A stretch of 64,000 nt of DNA from Oxytricha trifallax (taxonomy: Eukaryota > Ciliophora > Spirotrichea > Sporadotrichida > Oxytrichidae). Location: contig ARYC01000416.1 in NCBI GenBank assembly GCA_000711775.1, positions 124,001 through 188,000 of the forward strand. Reading direction: 5' to 3'. Below are positions 1 through 12,059 of the stretch, one piece after another. The notes below the pieces were generated by a model. It did not search any database, had not been told where the DNA came from, and saw only the letters and a list, made by a program, of their open reading frames with translations. The position numbers and the translations under genes are program-made. Each line of letters opens with the position of its first letter. The stretch's first letter is position 1.

Positions 1-2
1 GC

Positions 3-293
3 GCAAATGTCAAGAGCTTCTATGTATATTAGAAATTGAAAGAAGAGGATCTTACTTAAAATAAAGATTTGAAGTAAAGTCAAAATGAGATTACTTCAGA
101 AATGTAGGAATTAAAGATTACAAGTCTGCCTATTTAAGTAAACAAAGTTACCCTTAAATCTAACCATTCTTAAAGTAATCACAAAGCAAATGCCAACAGT
201 GTGAATAAACTTGGAAGTGCCAATCATTACAAAAATTCTTACTAATAAAATTGTAGCAAAAGTTATGGTGCCAGGTTCTAGAAGCATATATGA
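3..293 (+). CDS. C-terminal fragment of an unrecognised Q/K/N-rich protein
   Basis: The frame is open from the left edge to a TGA at 291-293 when TAA/TAG are read as Gln, giving about 96 codons with no other TGA. The sequence is rich in K, E, Q, N and S; its first half looks like a coiled coil (LKEEDL, EITSEMQELK) and its second half like a low-complexity tail. No known domain was recognised. Because only TGA stops here, chance open frames are longer than usual in AT-rich DNA, so the mixed composition is the main support. The 5' part lies outside the window. Confidence 0.4.
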
Positions 294-540
294 CCCTAAA
301 AATATTTCTTATTTTAATGGGGTAAATAGTATGCATTTTTTTGTTTTGAGATAATTGATTTTAAATTAAAGTTGCATGAAACAGATTAGCTAAAGCATTA
401 TAAATTTCTAATGATAGTCTAAATGAGGAAATCTAGAATATGTAATGAAAAATTTTATGTGAGAAACATTTTTGCAAATAAAAAATATTTTTTAAACCTT
501 AACAAAATTTACATAAGAAAAGCTTAACTTAAAAATGATA
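294..540. other. AT-rich spacer, nothing recognised
   Basis: Very AT-rich DNA with homopolymer runs between the first fragment and the open frame that leads into the poly(A) polymerase gene. No motif, repeat or splice site could be supported. It could be an intergenic spacer, an intron or an IES. Confidence 0.4.
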
Positions 541-2070
541 AAAGAGTATGAACATTAACATTTATTTTGCTATTTTTTTTATTTTTAAAAACTTTTATTA
601 ATAGACTAGAAAATACAATAAAATACAGTTTACAATTATTTATTTGGTAATAAGTCTCACAATCAAAAAATTGTTGGCTCTAAAAAAGAAGATCTTGAAT
701 CATTCCACATCAATGTTGCCGATTGCATTAGTGACAAAAGCTCAAAATCCTTAAATGAAAAGAACTTTGCCATAGAAGGTCAAAGCCATAAGACTTAAAA
801 TTTGACTTTTAAATACATGAAGTCATAGGGTCAATAGTAGGATATTGAGCTAGGTTCTCAAAGTGATAATACAGGGACAACAATCAGTGCTGCTGATACC
901 AGAATAGAAATTATGCCAATTAATACGAAGAATCTAAAGATGCAATTGTTACCTAAGATTAATCAAGCTAAATTTAATTATCTTTGACTGATATTATTGA
1001 TGCTTCAAACTTATTTAAGAAAAACGCCATTGCATATTCATTCCAATAGTTCTCAAACAAGATTAAATAGTCCATCATGCAATAACACTGCATGAAACTT
1101 AGGAGACTTCAACTATACCATCATAACTTTATTTGTAGATTTAATATTTTAACTGTAAATTCGTACCTCGCAAACAAGCTCAAAAGCAGCTATATTTACT
1201 TAGTGGTGCTAACCTTCTAGTAATTATCACAATTATGTTAACAACCAAGTTCCATCTTAGTGTCATGAGAAGAATTCATTCAACAATTCTTATCAATCTC
1301 TCTAGAATACTCCACAAAAAGGTTAAATAGCAGGTCAAACAACAAAAACGTGCATAAACACTAAACTATTCCCTTATCTGCTTAGATTAGCTCTAACAGT
1401 CAAGAATCAATGCAAAATTACAGAACATCTCCTTAAATATAAAAATAGAACTCAGTATAGTATAATAACTATAGTAACAACATAACATAAAGAAAGAAAA
1501 ACAAATCTCATAGCCAAAACAATGCAAACCAGATTAATCATAACAATAATAATCAAATGGGAGCAGAATTTGCTTTAATTCACTATAATTCACAGCAAAA
1601 TTTATCAAATTTAACACATTAGCATGTGATTTTAAAAAATGGGCAAAAAACATCAATTTCAGCATGTAACCTCAATAATTCAACGTTCCTCTTTAACAAT
1701 TCTAGCAACAGAACCCATATAATTATATAGATTTCTTCTAACCTAAACCAAAATAAAACATGGGATTCTTGCCTTAGTAATAAATACCGTCATAAGAGCA
1801 ATTAACTTAAGAGCCTCAATTTATACATTAATACTAAAATCCATATATGATGTACTATGGAAACTAGTAAATGTATTTAAAAACTCTTATTTATTGTAAA
1901 GTATCTTAAAGATAACTTTATGATAGATAAACCTATAAAGAAAGTTTTTTTCAACGTATGATCTTGAAAAATGTTTACTTTTAATTGGAGAGCTTAAGAA
2001 AATGTAATCTAATATGTTGAAGAACAAATACCAATTCATAACCAAATACAGTTACCTATGAATATCTATC
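541..2070 (+). pseudogene. Q/N/S-rich N-terminal region, probably of the poly(A) polymerase-like gene that follows
   Basis: Three open frames follow one another: about 541-987, 987-1268, and then a stretch rich in N, Q, P and Y around 1725-2045. They end in TGA codons at 985-987 and 1266-1268 and can be joined only by changing frame. Recognisable pieces are SFHINVADCISDKSSK near 690 and a P/Q/Y-rich part (YMMYYGNQQMYLK) near 1850. No domain is recognised. Position and strand suggest this is the long disordered N terminus of the nucleotidyltransferase at 2561-4200, but the stretch 2071-2560 between them gave no convincing frame. The frame changes mean decay, unrecognised introns/IESs or assembly indels. 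Confidence 0.4.
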
Positions 2071-2560
2071 CTACTAATCAAGTACTAATTATGATTAATA
2101 AAATGAAAAATAGATGATTATACGAATACTAATAACGATTAAATCAAAACTTATTACAAAAAACGAAAATGAAAATCTAAAAACAGTTTCATTGTCTTAC
2201 CATTCTCCTTCATATTTATCTCAATTTTTCCATATTTAAGTTCCTTGGCCAGTTCTCTCTAAAATAAAATTCTAGATATCTTTTTTTAACTTATATTTTT
2301 GTGAATAAACAGGCTCTTTCTGCGTCAAAATCTATAGCTTTCCATTTTTTCATTATTAATTTAATTTTAATTTATCAATTTCTTTTAATAAATTTTAAAT
2401 ACCTAACTTTAGCCCAGTTGGTATAATCCCTCTCAATAATCCTGGCTTCAATTTCTAAAAGAGAGAGCCATAGCCTTACAATGATTACGGATAAGATTTG
2501 ATAATGTAAATATTCGATTAAATCAAGTTTAATAGCAATCACTGAGCCCTATTCCATAGT

Positions 2561-4200
2561 GTATATGCTCTCCTCCACCTCTTGTTGAAATGAACTCAGC
2601 ATAAGCTTTCATCGATAGAACTCAGATCACCTAAAGATCTGATACTTTAATTCATTAGAGCAATGAAAATTCCTTCTATTTGAAATTTGATTAAGATATA
2701 GCAAGACATATTTAATGTGTCAATGAAACTTTGAACATGAACATGCTAAGCCTGAAAGAGATTTCTTCTTCATTATATAATCTAAAGTACAAGAGAAGTT
2801 TCTGCTGGATAAAATCCTGCCCTTTAAATTTTCGGTTCTCTTGTGACTGGTTTAGCTTTAGAATCTAGCGATATGGATTTAGCCGTTACAGGACTTTATT
2901 TTGAAGATAAATATACAGTTATTTGCGAATTGAACAAACTTTCTGGAGCACTTTAAGACTGGAATATCCTTGACATTTTCAAATCAATTGAAATTGCTTC
3001 ATTTTTCCTGTCATCAAGGTGAAGGTTGATTTGTACTAACTTCGTGAAAAGGAAATGAGAAACCTTGGTTTCAGTGACTTCGAATAGAGACCTATTCCTG
3101 AAGAATTGAGGCATTTCAGTGTTGATTTAACAATTGATGATTCCTCATGTGATTGAATTTGAACTCAGTTACTTCTAATATTTTCTAACAAGACTTAATA
3201 AGCCAACCCAATATAACAAAAACTCATTTAGGTCTATAAAGTTGCTCACTTGTGCAATTTATCATTGCTAATTATCAGTATTTTTAGGAGGTCTGGTCTC
3301 TATATTACTAAAGAAATTCCTAGATCTTAACAATTTTATGGTAAGTTTATAGTATAAATAACTCACTATTTTTATAGGAAGTATAAGCTAGTATAGCACA
3401 GTTATCCTTTTGGTACCATACATGAATTACTTTGACTTTAAAGGAACCATAATTTAAGCCCATCTAGACTATTGATGGGATTCTTAAATTTCTATGGAAA
3501 CCACTTTAATGCCTCGACAGGGGTGTAAATAAATATAATGAAAGGTATTAATAAATTTACATATATACATTATTTATTTATAGATCATCATTCTATCTCT
3601 TTAGTGGGACTTTAGTCTCAAACAGAGTGATATTGGATCCACTGAATTTTTCGAATAATACTACTAGGAACAGTTACCTCACGAAAGAAATTCTTTAGAA
3701 ATTCCAGTAAGCCTTTAACAATCTCAAGAGCCTCACGCTTAAGACTTCACCTTAATCAAATAATGCTGAAGTTTCCTCATAAACTTCTATACTTGCGACT
3801 GCAGGACTAACACAATTTTATAGCAGTCTTTGTAAATCTATTAACTAAAAATGTTTGAAATAATTTTAATAGGACTTTTTTAATAAATAAAACTTTAATC
3901 ATTAAGTTGATAATTAGAGTAAAGATTTGAACACCACTTCGAAAATACCACTCGAGAGAGCTGCAACAGTTTAAGATTAAAGCACTGATATCGTATTCAC
4001 GGCTCATCCAACCCACAATAATATGACCACTAAAGCTTAAGCAGCCAGAACAAAACCCACCACAATTATTCATTTAATAAATGAAAACAATATCCAGGTG
4101 CAAAGCTCTCAAAGCAGTATTTAATTTGCTAAACCACAAGCCATTGTTTAAAACGAGCAGTAGATTCAATCCACACAAAAAATAATAACAAAATGATGAA
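2561..4200 (+). pseudogene. Non-canonical poly(A)/poly(U) polymerase-like nucleotidyltransferase (TRF4/Cid1/PAPD family), frameshifted
   Basis: The nucleotidyltransferase signature FGSLVTGLALESSDMDLAV lies at about 2832-2887 and carries the G-S motif and two metal-binding aspartates (2870 and 2876). The third acidic strand, HFSVDLTIDD, is near 3109-3138. The central/PAP-associated part follows: a GGL helix (about 3290), LNFYGNHFNAST (3484-3519) and DPLNFSNNTT (3637-3666), which matches the family's (D/P)PL..NNTT motif. An intron runs 3522-3583 (GT...TATAG). A last Q-rich stretch ends in TGA near 4200. Family members add A or U tails to RNA for decay or maturation. The frame changes near 2830 and 2998, so the copy as read is not translatable. 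The family call is secure; the subfamily is not. Confidence 0.75.
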
Positions 4201-4204
4201 CAAT

Positions 4205-5464
4205 CCTTTGACCATGGTCAAATCTGCAGTTCTAAGTCACAATCATGAGATTTTATGTAGTTAAGTTTTAATGATTGATGATTAAAGCTGGATATATTTA
4301 ATAGGAATATATTTTATATAAAGCAGCCCTAAAGAATAATAGTTACAAAACTAGAAGTTGTATGAACAGAGTATTTAAAATGTTCAAGAGGAAAATTGTG
4401 AGGCCACTGTCAATAAGAAAAAAAGCGTAATAGTAATAAAAATTAAAATACATTTATCAAAGTTGCAGGCAAACACAGTTTTGCTGCTGCAACTCTCAGA
4501 TAATATGATTTAACTATAAATGTAATGTTAAAAATATGATGGTGTTATATTCTTATTTTATAAGATTTTTTAATTTATAATTTCGAGAGTCAAAGATTAA
4601 ATTAGTGTCACTCTAGAAGTTCTTACAAATTAGTGTCTATCTAGATCTTTCGATATTAGCATTCTTTTTCAACATGTTTTTAATATATTTTCATATTTTC
4701 TTATCAATATATCTTGATCTCTAAGGAATTATAATAATTCCTTAAAGATTTAGAACATTATTCTATTTGTAGTTTATATCTTATTTTTGACCACAAATAT
4801 TTATTAAAGATTAAAATTAGAGCACCCTAATAATACAAGTTAATTTATTCATAAATCCTTAAGAAATTAAGTATCTATACTTAGATATTATTAAGCTTAG
4901 TTTAAGTATATATTATATTACTATCATTAGCATTTAAATTGTCAAACATAATACTAATATGGATTCCTCGAGAGACACTGTTTTTAAACTATGTAAGGAG
5001 AGATACTGCTTTCAAAGATTGTATCAAACATCAAAATGATCAATTTTGGTGCCATAAATATTGCAAAAATTTAGCAAGAATATATTAAAGGTGCACCCAA
5101 AAAGGTTTATCTTGATGCAACTCTGATAATTATATGCTGTTAATCTAATATTAATCCTTAAAATATTTATTTTTAATTTTCTATGCATATGAAATTTTTG
5201 AACTTTTTGCAATTTTCAAGTTTCTTTGTAACACACTAATATTTTAATTTATTCATCCTTAAATCTTGACAAAGAGTCTATGGTTTATCATATATTCAAT
5301 TAGGGAACAAATTTGATGATTTATCTGTCTTTAATTATTTACTTAAGAATTTATAGATTGTTTACATATCAGTAAACAAATGTCTTTGTGGATTTTAAGG
5401 TTTTTGAATAGCCGAAGTAGCAACATGATGTAATTTAAAGGATTCTTAATCTTTTAAATATTTA
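4205..5464. other. AT-rich spacer, nothing recognised
   Basis: Over 1.2 kb of AT-rich DNA between the poly(A) polymerase-like gene and the small minus-strand fragment at 5465. Open stretches exist on both strands, but none has protein-like composition or a recognised motif. IESs may be hidden here, but no coding flank allows a test. Confidence 0.4.
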
Positions 5465-5737
5465 TCACTTCATACTATTATTACTATTTGTATCCTCTCT
5501 GTAATTTTTGAGAGTAAAGAACAACTTCCATTCATAAGCGTCAATTTGCTTGATTCTTTGCTATTGACTCACAGCCAGCAACTGCGACCTCTTATCTAGA
5601 GGTTCTTCTTCTCAGTGGTGAATCCATTCATCCACACAGATATTAAGGGCATTAACCTTTCTCACACATGATAAAGCCACATTATCAATCAGGGACAACG
5701 CCTCAACCACTATGAAGTATTCAACACCATCTTAGAT
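5465..5737 (-). pseudogene. Unrecognised protein fragment with one in-frame TGA
   Basis: GC content rises locally, and the minus strand reads as plausible protein (DGVEYFIVVEALSLIDNVA, then KRSQLLAVSQQQRIKQID) down to a TGA at 5465-5467. There is one internal TGA after IHH, about 36 codons in. No family was recognised. A short exon or MDS of a gene continuing elsewhere, or a decayed remnant, are both possible. The flanks to about 6600 show nothing recognisable. Confidence 0.35.
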
Positions 5738-6619
5738 TTATATTAAATATATTAAAAATTAATAAATACTCCAAACATTTTCAAATGTTTTCTACCCCCT
5801 AAATATGCTTTATAAATATTCATTGAGTTAACAGTTAATTTTGCTTCAATAACAAAAATAAATGCTAAGTAAAAATATTTAGTATATTTAAAACATCAAT
5901 TATAAATCATAAATTTGAATACAATAATTTATTGCCAATAACATAATGAAACTTTTTAAAATCATTGGATGCCATGACCTTAAAACTTTTTATATTTTAA
6001 CCATCTATCAAATTCCTACTTTTGCCATAATATCCATTATCTATATCAACCTATATGCATCCTAAATTTAGCTTATAGTCTTTAAGTAATTTCTGTTTAA
6101 TATTTCCTAAATCTTAGCTAATTACTTTGGTTTAGCTAGATTATTTTTTACCACCAAACCTACTGGCATTTGTTTTAGTTATTTATGCTAACTGACTTAA
6201 AAGGGATGGAGGGTTTTATCTCTATCGTAAGGGGGTCTTGGACTTAATATTTTAGATAGTCGATGATTTTAGATTTGATTGCTTTGTTAACAATCGTTAA
6301 GTTTCAGAGTCTTCTTTAATACTAAAATGTTTAGGATGTTTTTCTTCACAGAAGCGAATTTAATAAGCAATTCTTTTAGATTATGAATATTATATTGGAA
6401 AAATTTCATTTTAAATTTGTAATAAATTTGAATTATTGCCATAATCTACACTTGTCTTATCATCAAATAGCTTATTCAACTTAACTTATCTAGAAAGAGT
6501 TTCCTGATTTGAGGTTTAAGAATGCGCTTTTAATTAGGGCAATAATAAAACTAAACTTTTCTCATTTTATTATGGGGTTCGCATGCCAGACGTTATATAT
6601 CCACTCTAATTTGATGTTT
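5738..6619. other. AT-rich stretch, nothing recognised
   Basis: Nearly 900 bases with no frame of protein-like composition, no inverted repeat and no recognisable motif between two minus-strand fragments. It may be intron, IES or spacer. Confidence 0.4.
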
Positions 6620-9105
6620 ATTTCTCTCCCAGCTCTCCTTTATTTTTATACTAGATCTATTGCTGAGTCTGCTTTATGTTAGAAATGAAATCTAAGTGTA
6701 AATTATTTTTTTCATCAAGAATCTTCATAAATTCTTGCTGTAACCTCTTGTTAGCAACTAGTTTCTCTAAAGTTCTAGCATAAAACCATAGATTTTTTCT
6801 TTCAAATTCCCAATTTCATTTTTTAGCTTTTCTCGCATCTCCGTTATTTGGCCATTCATCTAACCCATTTTTTTCGATGTCATTTTATCATTTTTGTCTA
6901 TGAGTTCTCTATTTTGGTTTAGCTTACTCTCTAATGTATCTCTTTTAGTTTTTATAGCTTATAATTCTATACCAATTTAACCAATCTTCTTTTTGTATTA
7001 ATCAATATATTCAATAATGATTAGAAAAATGACTGATTTTAACACCATATATTAGCGTTAATTAAGTAAATTTTAATGATATTAATTAAAATTTTATGCG
7101 TAACTAAATTTATAAATTTAGTTACACACACTTTATATATAATAAAATTCAAGAATCAAACATAGATACAATAATAAGAGATTTAGATAGAATATTGATG
7201 TTGTATAAGAAGTTCTACAGTACCCTGATATGCTCTATATAATAATATATCAACGATTAAATAAAAATAATAGAACATGCAATATAGTTTAAAGTATTCT
7301 ATCTGTAATCTATATATTCTATAAGGATTTATTAATAATCAATCTGTGTTTAATCCTTAATCACATTATATAGCTTTTTAACGTAATTGAATTTTTTAAT
7401 TTATTTACGGATGCAAATTAAATTAAAAAGTTTAAAATATTCTTAGTTATTATTAACATCAACTTTGTATGTGACTAAATTTTTTCATAATTATAGAATA
7501 TTTAGAATCCACTAGCGAATGAGTATCAGTGAAGTGCTTTCCCACATTGCTTTCTAATAGTAACAAATTTACCAGTGTATTTTTCATTGTCATCTGTAGA
7601 CTTTTTTTGTCTTAGCCCATTCTTTTTCGAAAGTCTCTTCAACCCGATCAATGTAAAGGTATGGCTTTACCACTAATTCTTTGTTTAGTTTTACATCTAT
7701 TCTTTGCAATTGCTCAATTTTATTTTCAATTTTTACAAGTTATTGCTTGTGTTTTTATCTATCATAGGAATACATTAAACTTCTATTTATTCTTTCATTA
7801 ATTTGTGATTTTCTGAATATCTACAATTTCTAACGTATGAGAGATAACTTGCACTCTTCATTCATTAAGCCTTTTCTATAAATCATCAAACATTTAAGTA
7901 GTGAACTGATGCAATTTCTCTAATTTACGTTATGTTTTCTTTTTGAATGGGCTCTTAGAGCCTGTTGCCAAGGATTTCAGGGCACTTCCCTTGCTTTCAT
8001 TTGTCATCTATGAAGATTGTTATAGAGGAATTAATTGAGTTTTAGTATCATTCTTTTGATTTACAGCTATAGATATTACAAAGTTTTAAGCAGATTAATT
8101 CATAGAACTCTTTGATATATTAATGTGGTACTATTACTAAGTATTTAAGAACTGCGATAATTCACTTTAGCTCTCTTTAAATAATTTCACTTTATCATAG
8201 TTATCTTCGATAAGTCAGATAGTGTGTTAATAACTTAAGGTGTATTTAGACTTACTTGTTTCTTTAATACTTCCTTTGTTTAGATAGCGTTTACTTGGCT
8301 GTTTTCACCAAAGGTGTGATCACTTTTATCATTATTATAAATTTTCATTGCTGTTTCTTAAGCATTATAATCCAAAATTTAGATCTTTTAGAGTTTAAAG
8401 ATAGAGCTTGCAAGTGAAATCCTACTTTTTTAGTAGCTGTTAATGATTCCTGAGGTAAAATGTCAACTAGCTATAAATAATTGAAATATCATGATAATAA
8501 TTCTCTATTCTTTTTAATGATATATATATTTCTATCATTTCGATCCTTAGAGTCTTATACCTGTGAATTTAACTGATTAATTTCAGATGTAACAATCCTC
8601 CAATTCCATCAATTTTTCCCAGAAAATCTCAAATTTCTTCATCATCATCACTTGAATCTTATATATCTAGCTTAGCCATTTCCTCTAATTCATTAAACCT
8701 GAGTATTAATTCCTGAAACGCCTCCTAATCTGCTTTGTTTTTTTTAAGCAACTCATCTTCCCTATTATCAGCCTTCTCTTCTAATTCTTTCAAATTGTCT
8801 ACTTTTTACACATTAACTAAATGAAAGATACGATTCTCTAGCACTTTGTAGTTTATCAGGATTTTCTCTGAAATTTTCATGAATTCCTTATGCTAGACCT
8901 TTCCTAATATTCAGCTCTCAATATCTTCTAACTTGCACCTTTTCTTCAGTTTTTCTTTGACTCTGCCTTTGAAAATGTTCATCCCAATGGCCATTTTGTT
9001 ATCAAATTCTTTCTTAAATAACTCCATAATGACTTGCAGCATTATTTTATCAACTAGTTCCCCACTTTTAATAGTAGCATAATGTTTCTGCACAAAATGC
9101 AGCAT
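6620..9105 (-). pseudogene. Coiled-coil protein gene, broken by TGA codons and frame changes
   Basis: The minus strand has successive open frames rich in K, E, L and Q. The first begins at an ATG at 9105 (MLHFVQKHYATIKSG) and runs, with in-frame TGA near 8913, through FKGRVKEKLKKRCKLED and then LKELEEKADNREDELLKK (about 8790-8735) to an acidic DSSDDDEE near 8655. A second good stretch is near 6975-6726 (KLNQNRELIDKNDKM, GQITEMREKLKNEIGNLK). These look like heptad coiled coils with no globular domain. The segment 7050-7500 between them is AT-rich and may hold an IES. Function is unknown; comparable coiled-coil genes recur through the window. The interrupted frame suggests decay or sequence error. 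Confidence 0.45.
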
Positions 9106-9894
9106 ATTTTAGAGTTAGACTTTCATTTTTATACATCAAGTTGAAGCCTTTAGACTGATTATGAGGATATTAGCGTCTCAGAGATTGTAAAATCGCCATT
9201 TTCATCAGAGATTTGAGAATGCTGAAAGTCTCTAGGATTAAGTTAATTTTTTTGATATTTTTGGTAAACTTATTATAACCTTGGTGATGCTATAGAATGC
9301 ATTTTAATTATTAAATTATAGAAATCATAATTATTTTAATTTTGATATATTACATTTTGACTTAATGAATAAGAATAAAACTTAATAATTTTAATAAAAA
9401 AAATTATAATGTCAACAACTACAGTGGTATTTAACTTAAGAAACAATGTTATATAAACCTCAATTAAAAAATGCTTATTCATTGCTGTGACCAAAGCCAA
9501 CATCAATGTCTACTGACTGAAACTAGCCTCTTTTCATGAATTTACTTTAGAACATCATAAATAGCAAGCAAAGAATAACATAACAAATTGACTTTTCAGT
9601 TGACTAGTCCACAAAATATCAGAGAGTATTAAGTCAATTCTATATAAATAAATCTTTAGAATCAGAAATATCTTTATACTCAAAATTTATCACAGGATTT
9701 GAGAAATTGCCTAAATTCTCAATATAAGGGTGAATTAATTTTATTTAAAGCAAAGGAAAAAGAAATTAATTATTGACATGCTTAACAAGACCATGACTAC
9801 GCTGAAAGTAAAACAAAATAGCAAAGCATTAGTGGTCCAGGAAAGTCCAGGAAATTTATAGCAAATATCAAAGCTTAATAATCACGGCCATGTA
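9106..9894. other. Spacer with no supported gene
   Basis: AT-rich DNA between divergent genes. The minus-strand coiled-coil gene starts at 9105 and the plus-strand gene begins near 9895, so this interval should hold both 5' regions. No promoter motif could be defined. Confidence 0.35.
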
Positions 9895-11928
9895 AAAAGT
9901 AAATGAAAAGTTTTATTAAGGGTGACGAAGGATCGAGATAGGTTCAAGAAATTGCTAATGAATGTATTAACGAAGTTAAACATGACAAGAGGGAGTTATA
10001 CCTTTCGTTGATGATAGAGATCAGTTTGGCAGAATGGTTCGAGCTGATTTTGAACGTTTTTTTATATTTATTTGAGGTTTCATTAAACTTCTTTTACTTT
10101 AGGAAATGTCAAATTATCAGTCGTTCAATAAGCCTTATGTGAAAGTTTTAATATTCAGACCTAGAAAAGTTTAAGATAAAATTCAAATAACAGATGAGAT
10201 ACCGCGAAGATGGAAAGAATATTAATCGCCAGTGAAAATCAAGTTCACTACGACAATCTGGAATGGATGAAATTTAGATTTTGAAGAAATAGGCCACTAT
10301 GGGTCAATCAAACACCGTTTAATTGTAATAAAAATTAGTAGAAATTTAGATGAATAATCATATCCAAACTAATAAAGTAAATAAACAATAACTTTGGTAT
10401 CGACACAATGATTACAACTATACAAAGCTTTAAAAGCCATAATTTTAGGAAATAAAGGAAGGTAGTAAAAATAATTAATGGGAAAGGCATAAAAAACTTC
10501 AAATAAATTTGGTAGTTATCACTATAGTGCTTGAAGATCTAAAATCAACAATTTTATTTCGAACCACAAGTTTCAAGTGACTTTATTTAAGAATAATTAC
10601 TTAGATATAAAGTACAATACTTCCTACTGCAGTCCACACCCTATGAAATCAAATAGAGAAATCTCTAGCATTAAAGATGATGAAATTTAAACAGTTTCTT
10701 CTGAAATTGGTCACTAAAAAAAATTTGCAGTACAAAACATGATACTAAATTCTCTTCAGATGTTAAACTGAGTTAATTTAAAACACTTTAGATTCTTTTA
10801 AAGTTAATTATTCAGAGATACATGAATTCGTTGTTCCTAATGAACTTGAACAAAATATGAAAATTTATGAGCCATCAGATTAAAGTAAAGAATAAACGAG
10901 TCCTTTTAATAACACCCACTCTTAATAGAACAAGGACTCAAAACAAAACCTTTAACTGAAAGAAAAATTGTAGAAACCTAAGACACAAGATTTTAGACAA
11001 TCTATTGAAGCTAGCATGCCTCATTAAAGCATAAGTCACATTTCAGAATAAAAGTATTCAATAAAGATTATTATTTTGGTAAATCTATTAAAATTTGGGA
11101 GCTAATTTTTAGAAATTTTTTAGTCTTTTGATATTTAAAATCCGTAATTAAATTCTGAGGCTTTTCATTTTTATAGTTTGAATAATTATTTAATATAGAT
11201 ACTATCAATATAATCTTTTGGTTATCCGTTAACTACAATTAAAATTAATTCACTTTAAATCATGCAAAAACTTTCAATGAATCGAAAAGTTCTGGGACAA
11301 ACTATAATAACCCTAAAACAAGGAACAATATTAATAATAGTGTAGATGCAGGAGGAGATAAAGCAAGCGATTGCAATAGTAGAAATTTAATAGACTTTAT
11401 TGTTAAAATTTACATTAAAAGTAGTGGCACTGCAAGTTTTAATAGTTCTATTGAGAGATAAAATAATGGAGTTTTGATTAAAAAAGCTATAGACACCGAT
11501 TGGCCATTATGATTTTGACTCTGAGAATTTAAAATAAATTTATAATTAAAAAATATGTGTTATATACGCATTTATAATTGTAAATATTATATGGTTAAAA
11601 ATTTTACATTAAAGTAAAGGATATAGACCTGAACAAAGTACCAGGAAGAAGCTACAAATATTACCCGAATTAGAACCAAGTATACAAATCAATGTTAGAA
11701 TCTTTCGATTATTCTAGTTTTAAGCACCCCAATCCACTTACCACTTAGGTATTAGGAATCCCAGATTTCGCTAAAATTTAACCCAGAGATGACGTAAGCT
11801 TCTTGAAGCGTCTAGCGAGATTTCATATGGCCAATATATTAGGGATACCAATACAAGAATCTGAATAGCTGAGGAAGCAAGATAAGCAAGGAGTCTATGA
11901 GAGACTACTCATGCTCAGAAAGAGTTGA
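9895..11928 (+). pseudogene. Unrecognised gene with a well-preserved C terminus
   Basis: An N-terminal block reads KGDEGSRQVQEIANECINEV (about 9915-9975), then DDRDQFGRMVRADFE after a frame change. A probable intron at about 10056-10101 ends in TTTAG. The next exon reads EMSNYQSFNKPYVKVLIF and TDEIPRRWKEY, with one TGA between IWNG and NLDFEEIGHYG. A Q/S-rich middle follows. The C terminus is intact for about 90 codons (VPGRSYKYYPNQ, HPNPLTTQVLGIPDF, FLKRLARFHMANILGIP) to a TGA at 11926-11928. The terminal block looks conserved and globular, but I cannot name the family. The middle (10400-11600) is AT-rich and probably includes IESs or introns. Confidence 0.45.
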
Positions 11929-11982
11929 CTTAGAAAATAATTATAAAATAATAGATGCATTATACATATATTCATAAATAAA

Positions 11983-11997
11983 CCCTAAAACCCCGTT
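11983..11997 (+). repeat. Degenerate telomere-like C4A4 repeat beside the first TBE-like element
   Basis: The sequence AACCCTAAAACCCCG resembles one and a half units of the spirotrich telomere repeat CCCCAAAA with one change. TBE transposons of Oxytricha are known to carry such repeats at their ends. It sits just past the 3' end of the minus-strand transposon ORFs and 55 bases after the neighbouring gene's stop, where an element end would be expected. No matching inverted copy was found at the other side, so this is only suggestive. Confidence 0.35.
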
Positions 11998-12059
11998 GTC
12001 ATGTCATCAACAAAGTAATATGAGTTATAAAATAATCAAATATAATATAAAAATATAAT